Source: Branchiostoma floridae (taxonomy: Eukaryota; Chordata; Leptocardii; Amphioxiformes; Branchiostomatidae). From it: a stretch of 64,000 bases of DNA. The notes beneath the pieces are model-generated. The model saw nothing but the letters and a program-made list of their open reading frames with translations, made no database searches and had not been told where the DNA came from. Position 1 is the first letter of the stretch. Every line of letters begins with the position of its first letter. A program made the translations under genes and the position numbers. Positions 1-16,600 of the stretch are shown piece after piece. The stretch covers positions 9,983,087 to 10,047,086 of the forward strand of contig NC_049984.1 in assembly GCF_000003815.2 (NCBI RefSeq). Direction: 5' to 3'.

Positions 1-654
1 ACGACTATCCTGTGCATCAACATAAATAATGGCCCTCTCAACTGATATTTGCTGAAAGGACAGAAAAAGGTCAAGTTTGAACTGTAGAATTAATATCTGT
101 AGGATTCAGTACTTATTCCTTAAAAAAACTAAGATGTGTATCATAGGCAACATCAAAAATCATATGCAAGACAATAAAGACATAATACTTCAGTATGTTT
201 GGAACATTTGTTGATTTTACTATGAAACATTGTACGCTTTGGAAATCATCAACAGTATCCATTGATGATACCCCTACCTCTACTGTCAATATCATAAATT
301 GTCAAAAACCAGTAGGATATTTTTGTTGGTCATTGAGTACATCTGATTTGAAATCTTGAACCATATCAAAGATATTAAAAAATGGCAACATTTGTTTACA
401 TCTTACAGATCTGTCAAGTGTCATTACAGCTATTGCACCCTGCATTGTATTCAGCAGCTCCTATTTAAAGCAGAAAATCAAACTGCAGCAATGGATGATT
501 TGGTCAGCTATCTGTGGTTAAATTCTTTCAAGTTTGAAATACCCAACAAACTATACCTTGAATGAATATCCTTCTTAAAACAAAACATTTTTGTTTGTAC
601 TCCTACGACCTCCAATTACTTTCCATCAAAGCATTGTGTAGCCATGACATTGTG
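1..654. other. FARS2 3' flank, no gene seen
   Basis: This stretch lies downstream of the FARS2 stop codon on the minus strand and probably contains its 3' UTR. I see no minus-strand AATAAA, so the transcript end cannot be placed. The short open frames on both strands have no recognisable content. Confidence 0.5.
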
Positions 655-4109
<3,455 letters not shown>

Positions 4110-4591
4110 GTTGGATTTGGTTGACAGTAGCTCGCGCTCGCTCAGACCAGAAATAGTCCTTCTAAAAATGTCACTTACTCACAGTCAAGAAAAGCAGTTC
4201 AAACAAATAACCTGATACTTTTCCCATTATGTGACCGCTTCCGTGGTCGTGGAAAGCTGTTTAAGAAGCTGTCAGCGACAAATCTTAGATTACATCTTAC
4301 ACAACGACTCTCATCACATGGAGGCAGCCATTTTGTCCGGATTGAGAGTGCTCTTGCAGCAAAAACACATGCCTGATAAAAATTGTACAAACTATAATAA
4401 TTTTATCAGGATTGTTGTGATTTAGAATTAACTAAGTTTATTTCTTGCCAACTGGAATGATTATTTATATTTTTTACGTAAATTTTGTAACTCTTGTACG
4501 CGATATGCCGATTAGCCACAGACATTATGTTAGGCACTGAAGTAGTACACTGAAGTTAACACAGTTGGGGGCATAGGTGAAAGGTTACAAA
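4110..4591. promoter_or_regulatory. Shared FARS2/LYRM4 bidirectional promoter
   Basis: Only 482 bases separate the divergent start codons. Both ATGs lie in the YY1-type sequence AANATGGCGGC (minus strand at FARS2, plus strand at LYRM4), and a third related site, AAAATGGCTGC, lies on the minus strand at 4324-4334. No TATA box is evident. Both products act in mitochondria, so coordinated expression is plausible. The YY1 role is inferred from motif only. Confidence 0.7.
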
Positions 4592-4677
4592 ATGGCGGCG
4601 AGCACGCGGAGTGTTGTCCTTTCCCTGTACAAAAAGATCCTTCGGGAAAGCAAGAATTTCTCTGGTTACAACTTCAG
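4592..4677 (+). CDS. LYRM4: LYRM4 exon 1
   Basis: Starts in ACAAAATGGCGGC and encodes 28 codons plus two bases, including the LYR-position tripeptide LYK. Ends before donor GTGGGT. The next exon's first base completes an Arg codon (AG|G). Confidence 0.95.
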
Positions 4678-7600
4678 GTGGGTACTCACTGTGAGATATA
4701 TTTGTCTATGAGATGTCATAGATATAGCCGATATCGAAAAACAGTGTAGTATGTTTTCCTGTTACAGTGTTAACCTGTGTACGGTTGCGTTTCTCCTGCT
4801 GATACGTAGCTAGTTGTTACGGGGATTTTTTTGTTGTGTAAGAAGATGGATGTTTTATTATTCATTGTTTCATCGGTTATATCGTTGAATTTTAATGGAT
4901 TTCCTTGTGCTGGAAATGCTGGTCTCATTAAGATATGAGTATATGATCTGATTTTGATTATGCCCACTGTGCTGACGAATTTTCATATCACAATGATAAT
5001 GCAATTTATGTAACTACGTAAAAATTATAACACTCACTGACTCAGCTTGTACAGCCTGTAAGTTAACTATTACACTGCTTTGAACTCTGATTGTACTCAG
5101 CTGGCTATAGGCTGGGACACATAGCAGTTTATTGTTGTTGTCCAAGGGTTGTCAGTCATTCCAAAGACATGCACACTTTTTTGCACTGTCATCCAGGCTA
5201 TTGGCATGGGCCAAAGGAAATAAGGGGGGTTATATTTCCAACTGCACTTGTGCAGTGTGATGAAGTGTGAAGGCTCCTGGGTCATAGACAATTGCAAAAC
5301 ATGTCTGGACACACGTATCTAACGTGGTTGACCAGTTAGAGGGCCGTCAACAGTGTTCATATACAGTTTAATCATGTAGGAATAGGACTAATAGGAGTTT
5401 TTCTTATTGGACTGGTCCAGAAAAACGGGACCTGAAAAAATTTGGTGGACAGGATGTTGGAGCTTTTGGAAGATGAACACATCATCTGATCAGGCATTTA
5501 CACGTTTCGGGGCCCTCCAGTCGAGGAAAATAATATTAGCAAAGTAGAGTCTATAGTCATTTCTACCAAGTTTTACATTTTTTTGTTGCGAAATGGACCA
5601 TTGTTTTGAGTATCATCCATTCACAAGCTCTCACATACTGAATCAGGTCCAAACCTGGACTAATCATTTATTGCCATATCAATTAATGAAAATGTAAAAC
5701 AAATCCATGCAAAGTAGTCTTTACTTGCATGAAAACATCCACTGTCTGTCAGTGTGGCAAAATTTCCATTCAAGCACAAAATGATCTAATTTTCATCTCA
5801 TTGTTTGAAAATCTTCATGCACAGTAAACCTGTACTGTATTAAATGCACCAAGTGTACCAAATTATGCAGACTGTTATGTTTTCTCCATGTAGGATGTAT
5901 GCCGTGAGAAGAACTAGAGACGGCTTCAGAGCTAACAAAGATGAAACAGATCCAGTGAAAATACAGGACCTAATCCAGCAAGCAGAGGAAAGCTTACAAG
6001 TAATAAAGAGACAGGTAAGTTTTAATACCATTCTCTATTGTTATCCAGCTCGGTGATAATAATTCATCATGCAAAGTACTTACCGCAATATTTATTAAAA
6101 TACAATGTTTCCAAAATACCTTTAGTCAACACAATAAAGAATACACTAGTGACAACAGCAGAAATTTGAATAAAGCCAATTAAGTTATCTGAAGTGACAT
6201 TTACTAGTCTCTATCTGTAAACAAAAGTGAAATGTTTGCTCCCTTTCTTTAAGAGATACACCTCACTCAATTTTATTTTGTTTTTCTGAAGTTTCATTTA
6301 ACAGATTGGTTAGTTAGGCTGAATAGCAACCCTCCTTCCCTGGTAAGTTCACATAATGCTTCACGGGGTTGTAGCCAACACCCGTCCTTCCATCCTTTGA
6401 CAGATTTTGCAGCTGTGGACAGAAACAAACTTTCCCCATTCCATCTTCTGTAACAGACAACAATTGATATGTATTAAAAGATGTAAAAAAAAACTGAAAC
6501 CCTTGTGTAACTTTTCACCAAAACAGATGCCACTGAACAGCTTAGTCTAACAGCAAAAGTTACACCTCAAAATGCAGGAAAAAGCGTTTCAGAGAGTCAA
6601 GATTTCAAAATGTGCTGGGACCCTGGACCCCTCTAGAAACATGCCTTTGTTGCTCGATAGGATTCCCAAATCGAGGGGACAGAAAATGATTTCAGGCTGG
6701 CTACAACCCTGCTACTACATGTACTACTGCAGTAAAACTTTTGTGATGGCTTATTTTTACTTTTTTTCTGCGACAGATTACTGCAAAACCATTACACCAC
6801 AAATGTATGTTTTGTAATTCAACTGTATTAATATGTTGAATTTTAGAACTTCAAATACAAACTGCAAAAACATCCTAAACCCGCCACGCCCACCCCCAAC
6901 CCCCCTCTGCAAAATAAATCCAATGCCACAGAACAGACATTTACAGAAGAATGGTTAGGCAGAGACCAGTTAGTCGGGATACTCAACCACACAAGAGCTC
7001 TTCCTATCAGGTTGTATTTGAACTGCAGTACAGATACTTCAATGGTTAACACTATATATATATATATATAGTTAGGCAAAAGTACGTGTTAGCTTACATC
7101 TACTAACTGGCATGATACATTATTGTGCTATCTCACACATGTAAACAATGCAGATGAAAGTGTTATCTTTGTGTTCATTGGAATGAAAAGTCAAACCAAA
7201 CTATTTTTCAATGTCATTGTTGTTCATACTATTTACAATTTTTAGTAGAAAGTAAAGCACTCAGAAGACTCATGAAGGGTGTTATAATCCTCTCACTTGT
7301 ATGATTATCATTTTCACAATATAGTTACTGTTTTTTTTCTTCCTCTAAGTACTATACAACACAAAACTCTTGGAAAACAGCTAAAAATACTAAAAATTGT
7401 TGTAAGAGTATGAATCATGATTGCTACGAGGGCGCTTCAAAAAGTAATGTCACTAGCTTTATAACAGACTAATTTTTTCATCGAATGAGTTAAAATTTGG
7501 CACAAAGGTAAAGCAATATCTGCTTTTGAGATTGAGATATCTCACTTTGTTGTTCACATTTTTATAAGTGGCCGACTTGAGTTCTAGGTGACCACACCCT

Positions 7601-10600
7601 TCTTATCCCGTCGAAAGAAATTAGAGGTTCAATTTATGTGCAATTGATAATGTCCCTGACTCACTTGTAGCGATTGTATGAAGCTGAAATTACACATGTA
7701 TTAAGTTCTATTTCTTCATAATGCACATGCCAATGTTCACCTTTGAAATCCAATCATGTTTTCTTTTTTCGTTCCTTGGGTGAAGTGAGGTATGTCCCTG
7801 GTCATCGTTGTCGTTAATCAGGGGTGGGCTGATTAAAGTTTCTGTAGTGGACTTTTCAATAAACAGAAAGAAACCAAACTTTGCACACTTCTTTGTCTTG
7901 AAACAACCAATAACTGTGCTAAGTTTCGTATCTTTTGGTTGATGGAAAATGGTTGATACAAAACCTTTGATAAATAAACCACGTATTTGGCTATTAATCA
8001 AACTGCCTGTGATATAGTAACTCGCTCCTTTCTACCACCTGTAAAACATGAACCATTGGGAGTTCAGAAATGAAAATTGGCATGTGACCTATAAAGACAT
8101 GTGTTATCATATGGGCAAAATTTCGGCTTCCTACAGTAGTTAAAAGAGGGTCAGGTCTAGAGGAACTGATCTTCTGACAAACTTCCAGGGGTATGGTTAT
8201 CTAGAAATCAACTCAGTTGCTCATAAAAATTTGAACAACAAATTGAGATATTTTAATCTCAAGAGGATATATGTCATTACCTTTGTGCCAAATTTCATCT
8301 CATTCGAGGAAAAAATGAGCCTGTTACAAAACTAGTGACATTACTTTTTGAAGCACCCTCGTACATATCTGCTTAAATTCATTTTTTGCAACACTGTAAA
8401 AAATTAAGAGTTTGCATTTGTGTACCAAGACAATTCTTCTTAAAATTTCTTCTGGCCAATTTCCTATAAATTTCTTCTATTTTCTATTTCCTATATGATT
8501 ACTATGACCTACACAGTCTTGGATAAATGTATGAAAACACTGGAATTCTTCTAGGGTCAAGTCACTGAGTGCCCTCCTTACATGATAAGTTTGCTCATGA
8601 TATCAACTGTAGCTGAAATTAGATTTGCTTTGCTCTCATTTTGCTATGAAACCTAGCAACAAATATAGCTTGAGCTGAACCGATAACCCGGATTGTTTAT
8701 CATTACAATAAGCTTGAGTCTTAAGGCAGATATTACTATAAGGGACATTAAGCTATACCAGAAACACATCCAGATGGTGAAGTTTGGTTTGGAAAGTCAC
8801 CAGCTGGGTTCAGGAGCAACTAGACATGGCATTGGTGAGATGTTAGCCTGTTAGCTATGTTTTCTTAAATACCATTAGCCTGTTTTCTTACCATTGGTTG
8901 GTTAGAAATATAATAGAATACAATAAGTGATATCATTATATTTAAGAATTAGAATTAACGAGAGGAAAGAAACAGATAATTTAATTCAGCATCAAATACG
9001 TTCGACATTTTTCCTGCTACAGCATTTTTTAGATGAGGCCATGCTGGCTTAATTTTATGGATGACATCCTCTTGAGCTCCTTAAACTAATGCGCAAGGGC
9101 GAAAAAAAAGAGAGAAAAATCCAGCAAAACATGCTGCTAAACCACAGGACTAAACATCCAGACCATTCTTTCTCAGGCTTGGTTTATCTTATGTTTATAT
9201 TCCAGGGCTCAAAATACTGGGTGCATGTGCACCCAGGTGCACCCAAAATTGGAGCTGTGCACCCAATGATTTTCTGTGGGTGCACAGGGTCCACCCAAAT
9301 ATTTTCTTAGGTTTATGTATGTAAAGATATCAAAGTATACAATTATACATCATATTCTTGACATCTAAGTGTTAGAAAGATAATAAGATGTCTGTCATGG
9401 TACTTGTTCAAGAATTTGATAGATTGTATCTAAGTTTTATCATTAGGTTATAACTTGAATTTAAGTGGTGCACCCAAAACTTTTTTGGTGCAACCCAATT
9501 TTTTAAGCTGAGTGCACCAGTGCACCTAGTCCCAAAAATGAATTTCGAGCCCTGTATTCGGTAAGACTGTAAGAGACAATCATTGCCATTTCAGTCATGT
9601 TGAACTTGACATTGCCATTCAATCAATGCGCGTGCGGATGTCATCCATAGAATTAAGTCAGTTTGGCCTGAACACCTGTAACACCGGCTGCATGGCTTGA
9701 AGTATCCAGGCTAGAATATCTGAGGTCTACCTTTGCAGGTAAAGGAAAAATATGAAGTTTAACACCAGGAATGGACTTCCTAAAAAAGTTTGCTGCCTTC
9801 ACATCAGTTGAACAGGCAAGAATATCACAGGGGCCCCTCGGAGACTTTCACAATGTAGAGCTTTAATACAACATGGCCGCTCTTCGAGCAATGATGAACT
9901 AGAGTTCCACGAACACATACCTTTGCCAAATAAACCAGGTTTGTTATGTAGAATGATGTCTGTAGACAAATGCGTTACTCATTTCATTTTCTTCATAATT
10001 ATATGCTTGGAGTTGGTTTATAAAATGTCGGCATTGATTATGCAAATTAGATCCCAAGTTACAATTAATTGATATCAAATTGTATCAAGCATAACTTAAG
10101 CTATCAGCATACCAAAAATCCTTTGATCCATTCTTGACTTATTCTCTTTCAAAGTCTTTAAATACACCCCTTACTCTCTTCCCTCTTTCTCAGTTACATA
10201 TGTGACAACTTTGATGAAAGTACTATAATGGAATGCAGTGGATTTATAAACTTTTCCTCATCAATCATGCAAATTAGCTGTTAATTTGCATAATAAGTAT
10301 CACATTATATAAGTCTTCACTTAGGCTATCTACATGCCAAAAATCATGACGATCCGTCAACACGTTCACATTTTCTCATTAATTCTGCAAATGAGATCAT
10401 CATTTGCATGATAAAAATGTATTGACATTTCTCTCTTTCTCAGCTACATATGTGACAAGTTTTAAAGTCCTATCATGGAACGTAGTGAATTTATAAAATA
10501 TCCTCATTAATTATGCAAATTAGCTGTTGATTTGCATAATTGGTATCTCATTATGTTTGTCTTCACTTACGCTACCTACATACCAAAGAACATGATGATC

Positions 10601-13600
10601 CGTCAACATCTTCATATTTTCTCATTAATTATGCAAATGAGGCCATCATTTGCATAATTGATATCTATCGACATTTCTCTCCTTCCCAGCTACATATGTG
10701 ACAAGTTTGAAAGTCCTATCATGGAATGCAGTGGATTTATAAATTTTCCTCATTAATTATGCAAATTAGCTGTTGATTTGCATTATTAGTATACCATTAT
10801 GTAAGTCATCACTCATTCTATCTACATACCAAAAATCATGATGATCCGTCAACACGTTGTAGAGTTATTCTCGTCCAAAGTTTGAAAGGAAACCGGCGCC
10901 TGCAGTTCCAAAAAAGCCGCTAGGGGGCCCAAACTCACAGCACTTACTCTCTGCCTCGAGGGCTATCTACCACTCAAAAATCATGATCACAGCATGTCCA
11001 GAGCAGGAGATATCAAAAATTGAGGTTCTGCTGCAGTACCTTAGCAAGCCGCTAGGGGGCCCATTATCGAACTTGACCTTCGTTTTCCCGACCCCTACCC
11101 ACCTACCAAATATTATCGGGATTCATCCATGACTTCTTGAGTTATGCTGTTAACACACACACAGACACACAGACACACACACAGACTCACAAGCCCAAAA
11201 CATAACCTTAGCCATTCTGGCAAAGGTAAATATACTAGTACTCAAGGAACAACAGTCACGTCACATACAGAGGTGGCATTGGTGTGGAAGATTTTCAATC
11301 TTACCAGCAATGCTGGTTGAAAAAAAACTAATCATTTTTGGACCAAACTGTCTGCAGCCCGACAGGCTACAACTGCAAGTTTATACTGACCTATATTTTC
11401 AGGAAGTTGACCAATCATGATGACCTGTTCTAAATGAGGCACATTGTTGTGTCTGGAAATTGATGTGTTATGTGAAGTCATTACTCAAGAGTAATGCAAG
11501 ATCAAGTTTGGCACCCCAAGAAGTGTCACATCCAAGCCAAATACAAGTGGCATGGTAGAGGCCAATGTCATTCTCCTACAGTAGTTTGGTAATTAGCCAG
11601 TGGGACAGACATTCCTATGTCTCGTGCACTGCTGAGCTCTGTAAACAACTAGCTGCAGTGCTACATTTGTGGACATGCATTGGCACCCTTCCAGCGGCTG
11701 TGCTAAGAGTACTGCTTTATAAAACCGGCAATGCAGGCACTTGGCAAAAACATGCCCAAACTATTCCAGAAGTTTCCTTTGTCTGACAGAAGTTAAAAAC
11801 ATCTATTAGTGGTGGTACATGTAGTCCTACAGAGTAGCAGAGATCATTTGTCTGGCTTCATAAATACTCTTTCTTACCTATCACAGAAGCACAGATGATG
11901 CCTGTACTACCAGCTAATGTAGGGTCCTCTTACACATAAGAGTTAGCTACCACGTGATGCATGCTTTGTACATCATCCCTGTTGCCATGGCAGTTACATC
12001 AAGGACAACGTCAGTGTCTTCTCAGATTGAGCTTCAACAATGTTACTCCGTCTGGATGTCTATTAAGCCCCATTTCAGTAGGAGTTATGAACAGCATTTA
12101 ACAGGCAATCCATCCTCATTAGCTGAAGTCAAGTATCTCCTGTAATGACTTCAGCTGTGCACTTCCTGTCATGTTGGAGACACTGGCCCCATTTCTATTC
12201 AGTCCCACTCACTCACTCACTAGTCGACCCCCGGAGGGGACGGGGTAAGTCCATGCACTACTTCAGCCCACGCCTGCCTGTCTGACATGACAGCTCCCAG
12301 GTCCTCCTCCGCTAGCCCTGTATCCCTAGAAAGCAGCCTCGGGAAGGTCAGCTTCCGGGAATGAGTTTTTCCACGAGGCCTCCACAAGAGGAGGGAGGAG
12401 ATTACCTCCTCACTAGCCCGAAGGCAGTGTCCAGCAGACAAACATTCAGTCCCAATGCTAATGGGCTATGGCCTGATACACGTTTTTCCATAACCTTTAA
12501 GATATGCTCCCATTGTGGCTGAGCAAAATTTCAAAATTGTATTTTCCCAAAATAATATTTTGCAAGTTGACAAACATTTTACCTGAAATTTGAAACAAAT
12601 ATGCAATGCAATGCTATTGGTTTCAATATTCCCTAGTAACTCTAGCATGACTACTTTACAGGATGTTAATTATTAATGCAAAGCTCAGTATTACAACATG
12701 CTCATGTATACTTTGTCATTGATTTTGTCTACTTTATTAATAATATGCTTTAGATTCTAACCTGACTAAATCAGGCTTCTAGCAGCCCTTCCACTGATCA
12801 GTCCTCTAGTGACAAGGCCCAATAAGCTGGCAGCGAGAGATTGCCTAACACAGGCTACTTTAGATTACATATTTAAAGATTTTTGCTGCACAACTGTAAA
12901 AATACTACTAAACTGTTGATCCAGGATTATATCCTTTAATACCTCCTGGGAACTAGTGCATCCAATCTTTCCAAGATTCAAAATCATTTCTGTCCTGATG
13001 AGGACAACAACAGAAGGCTGACTGAAACATGTAACGTCCTTTGATATCAAGTTGTGAAATATTTTACAGTAGTCTCGACATCCATTATACACAAATGCTA
13101 ACATCCTACTGTCCATCATAGATGCTTTTAGCCATAAAATATTCAAAAGGTTACCAACATGAAGGTCTCTAATCTGGATGATACCAGGGGATTTCAAAAG
13201 AATTTGTACTAAAAGCAACAGAGATGGAGTCAAGAAAGGGCAAGTTCAATGTCATGTATTTTATGTACTTTGGGTTTTAACCTTGGATGATGTACAGTTG
13301 ACTTTTCCATTTCACACGTGGCTGGACAAAACTGGGAACCCGTGCTTGCAAAGGAGATCCAAACGAAGTGGTAATCCTTGCAGAATCCCACATGTTCAAG
13401 AACGTGACTCTAATACTACATACCCTATGTCCCTATGGAACTACATTGTATCTTTAAGTATGTTAATCCAAATATCCCCCAGATGTAATCTTTGATGCTG
13501 GACAGATGGATATCATCCTGATTAGGTTTACATCTCCTCCTGTATACATGCATACATATATATATATATATACAAAGTTGTTTTTCCAAGCAGATGTTAA

Positions 13601-16600
13601 CCTCCAGGCTACCTGGGCATAAAATGGTTCGACTGCTACCGGTACATAAAGCAGTTGTTATTTGGACAGTACATAGTACAACCATTTGTATGTTTTTGTA
13701 CCATGACTGTTTTGAAAGCTTGTTGTTTTTTTTAGAAGTTTGAAAAGAGCCTAAGAAATCTTGGTTTAAGAATGTAGTGCTAGATTCAAGATAGGGAATG
13801 TCTTGTAGTGTGAAATAAGACTGTATTCAAGTCAGAAGTCTGTAAGAATTTTATAGCTATAGATCCTGCAGCCTCGGGCCAGGGATTTGTGGATGAAGTC
13901 TCATCATGCATAACAGTTCTGTGGCGTATGTACAGCCTCTTGTTGGTAGTATCGTGCAATTGTGTGGACGTCACTCTATTATCAGAATGAAATGTGGAGG
14001 AAGTCTGGTATGCCTGTGTGCGTCAGAGCTCACTACTGTTGTCGTACTCATAGAAAAACATTTGTGATGGATCCTACATCTGCCAGCTGCAGGTGTTCAC
14101 TCCCTGGTGTCTTGTGTAGTTGTAAACATGAAAACATAAAATGATACCTTAACGAAATAATTTTGCAAGCGACTTTACATTAACATAATCTATGGCTGGA
14201 TACTGTAAATGCAGAAAAGTTTGCGGTAGTTTTATGTTCGCAGTTTTGACGGTGGCCACCGCAAATTAAGTAAAAACCACCATGAACATTTTTCCATTAT
14301 TTTTATAGTATGTGGCTACAGTTTATGGCACTACCGTGAACTTAAAACCACTGCAAACACTCCATTTTCCCGCTACCGGGAATGTAAATTGCTCTGCGAA
14401 CTTAAATGCATTTACAGTATCATCTGGAAACAAAAAGACACACACAAACACAAACATACACAGACCCAAAACCATACCTCCATTTTTCATGGAGGAAGCA
14501 TATACAAGATTCAGTTGGCAGCTAGTACTGTGTGGGTTTGCACTCTGATATCAAAAAGTCAAGTATGAAAACAGTTGATTCTATTACTGACTCTGGAGAC
14601 TGTATTAACAGAGTCTTGTCGTTAGCAGATAAGCCGTTCTAAGCATTTTCATTTGACTGAGCATCTGACTGAATATTGATAGTAACCAAAGCCAGCAGCA
14701 TTATAACATTGATCCTTTAAACAGTTATATTTGGACAAGGATTTGTGATATGGCATTGCCTGAGCAGTGTATATCCAGGTGATTAGCTTTCCTATATCTA
14801 TCTCTATTTGTGGACACAGTATACAGTAACATGCCACCAGGACAATGGATTAAAGGTAATCAATACAATAATGAAGCCCAACAGGAAGCATGATTAACAG
14901 TATGTGCACTTGCCCTTGGCCACGCATCTGGGCTTCGATTTCCATTCAGAAAACAGATACTGGTTAGCACAAGGGCCAGGCCAAGACCTTGATAATTGGG
15001 CAGGCTTAGTTCAGTCAGCTTGTCTGACAGGTTCCTATGTCAACTGTTGGTGTGTACACTGACCCCAGGCAAGACTTAGGTTATGGGTACAGGAAGAACG
15101 AAATGTGTTATGTGGAGCTAGAAATGTGGTATACATGTATAGAGATACAGACTACTAAGAATTACAAATATGTATCATGTGATGGCACTTTCCCCCCATC
15201 AATTTTCACATGGCAGATGCACATATATGTATAGATGTGTATGTAACATTACATGTATGTACCTGCGTCCCCATAAAAACAATATGTATGTGCCGTCAGC
15301 AGACCCAGTCTTTACTTTAATCTTTCAGAAATATTCTTTGAAAGTCTCTAGCAAGATGATTTTATAAAATAAGGAAAATTTCAACTCAAAATTGGGACAA
15401 AACATGATCTGTCATTTTTCCAAGTATTTGGGTAAGTCCATTTTTTCCATCTTGTTACCTCCATGAAATATTAATGGTGGTTCTATTTTAGTTAGCACTT
15501 GTCCATCTGTCAAATAACTCAAGAACGGCTGGATTGACTGGTTTCATATTTGGTTAGATAGTGGGGTGATAGATAGCTCTTGTGCTCAAAAAAAGTGACA
15601 TAAGTTTGGAGCCCCTAGGCAGGACATAAACAGATACCAAACATGCAAATAAGGAACTGATTTTCATTATAAATATAAATGTTGCAAAATGATGAGTAAG
15701 TTGTTTGTCCTTTGCATTGATTATGTAGATGTCTATGTCATTAACATTAAATCTACAAAAACTACAAATATTTCATGAAGGTATGGCATTTTACAGTTGC
15801 CAAACTCTAGTTGGAAATTAAACTCGCTTAATTTAATCCTTCCTCAGAGTAGAACATGGTTGAACTTTCAAGCTAGCTTTAAAAGTAATGTCAGTGTATG
15901 TGATTTTTTTAGATGAGAATAATGTCAGAAGCCAGATGGATTTCCCCACCCCCTCATTCACAGAGGGCTAACACCTTCAGTGAATACCTGACAGGTTAGG
16001 GATTACTCTGTTCCGTTCCACCATTGTGGTAAAAATCTGTGATTCAGTCTTCTGGAGTTGGCGCCCTTTTACGAGGTCAGAGGGCTGCACAGTTTAAAGC
16101 CTCCACAGTGGAGCACAAAGGATGTATAATACCATGGCCAGATCTCGCCAGTCTGCACAGAATACCTAACGACTTCCCCTAGACTGATGGATGGTGCACT
16201 TGGCCATGAATGTAGTACTGGTAGCTGGTGATTGCTCTGGTCTGGGCAGTGCAGCCGCCACTTACACTTAACAACCCTGTCAGCTGGCGTGTCTCACGGT
16301 GATAAGCACCTGACTAGAAGTTCCTGTGCATTTTCTGAAGTTCACCACACATAGCTCAACATTTTGATTTGCTTTAATAGAATTGCAGGTGGGTCGCAGG
16401 CAGTGGTACATAGGTTGGTTTTGTGACCCACACATTAATACATAGACATACATGTGTAACATTTTAAAATACACTAAAAAAGTGGAACATTGAATAAAAT
16501 CATTAATGTTAAATTCAATAATTTGAAATTTAAAATGTGATCTAGAATATCATATATGGCATCACATTACATGTATATCACACCTGTATGGTACTGTAGA

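Noticed and set aside
12865-13233. 122-codon minus-strand frame in LYRM4 intron 2
   Set aside because: No recognisable motif; probably chance in A/T-rich repeat-derived sequence.
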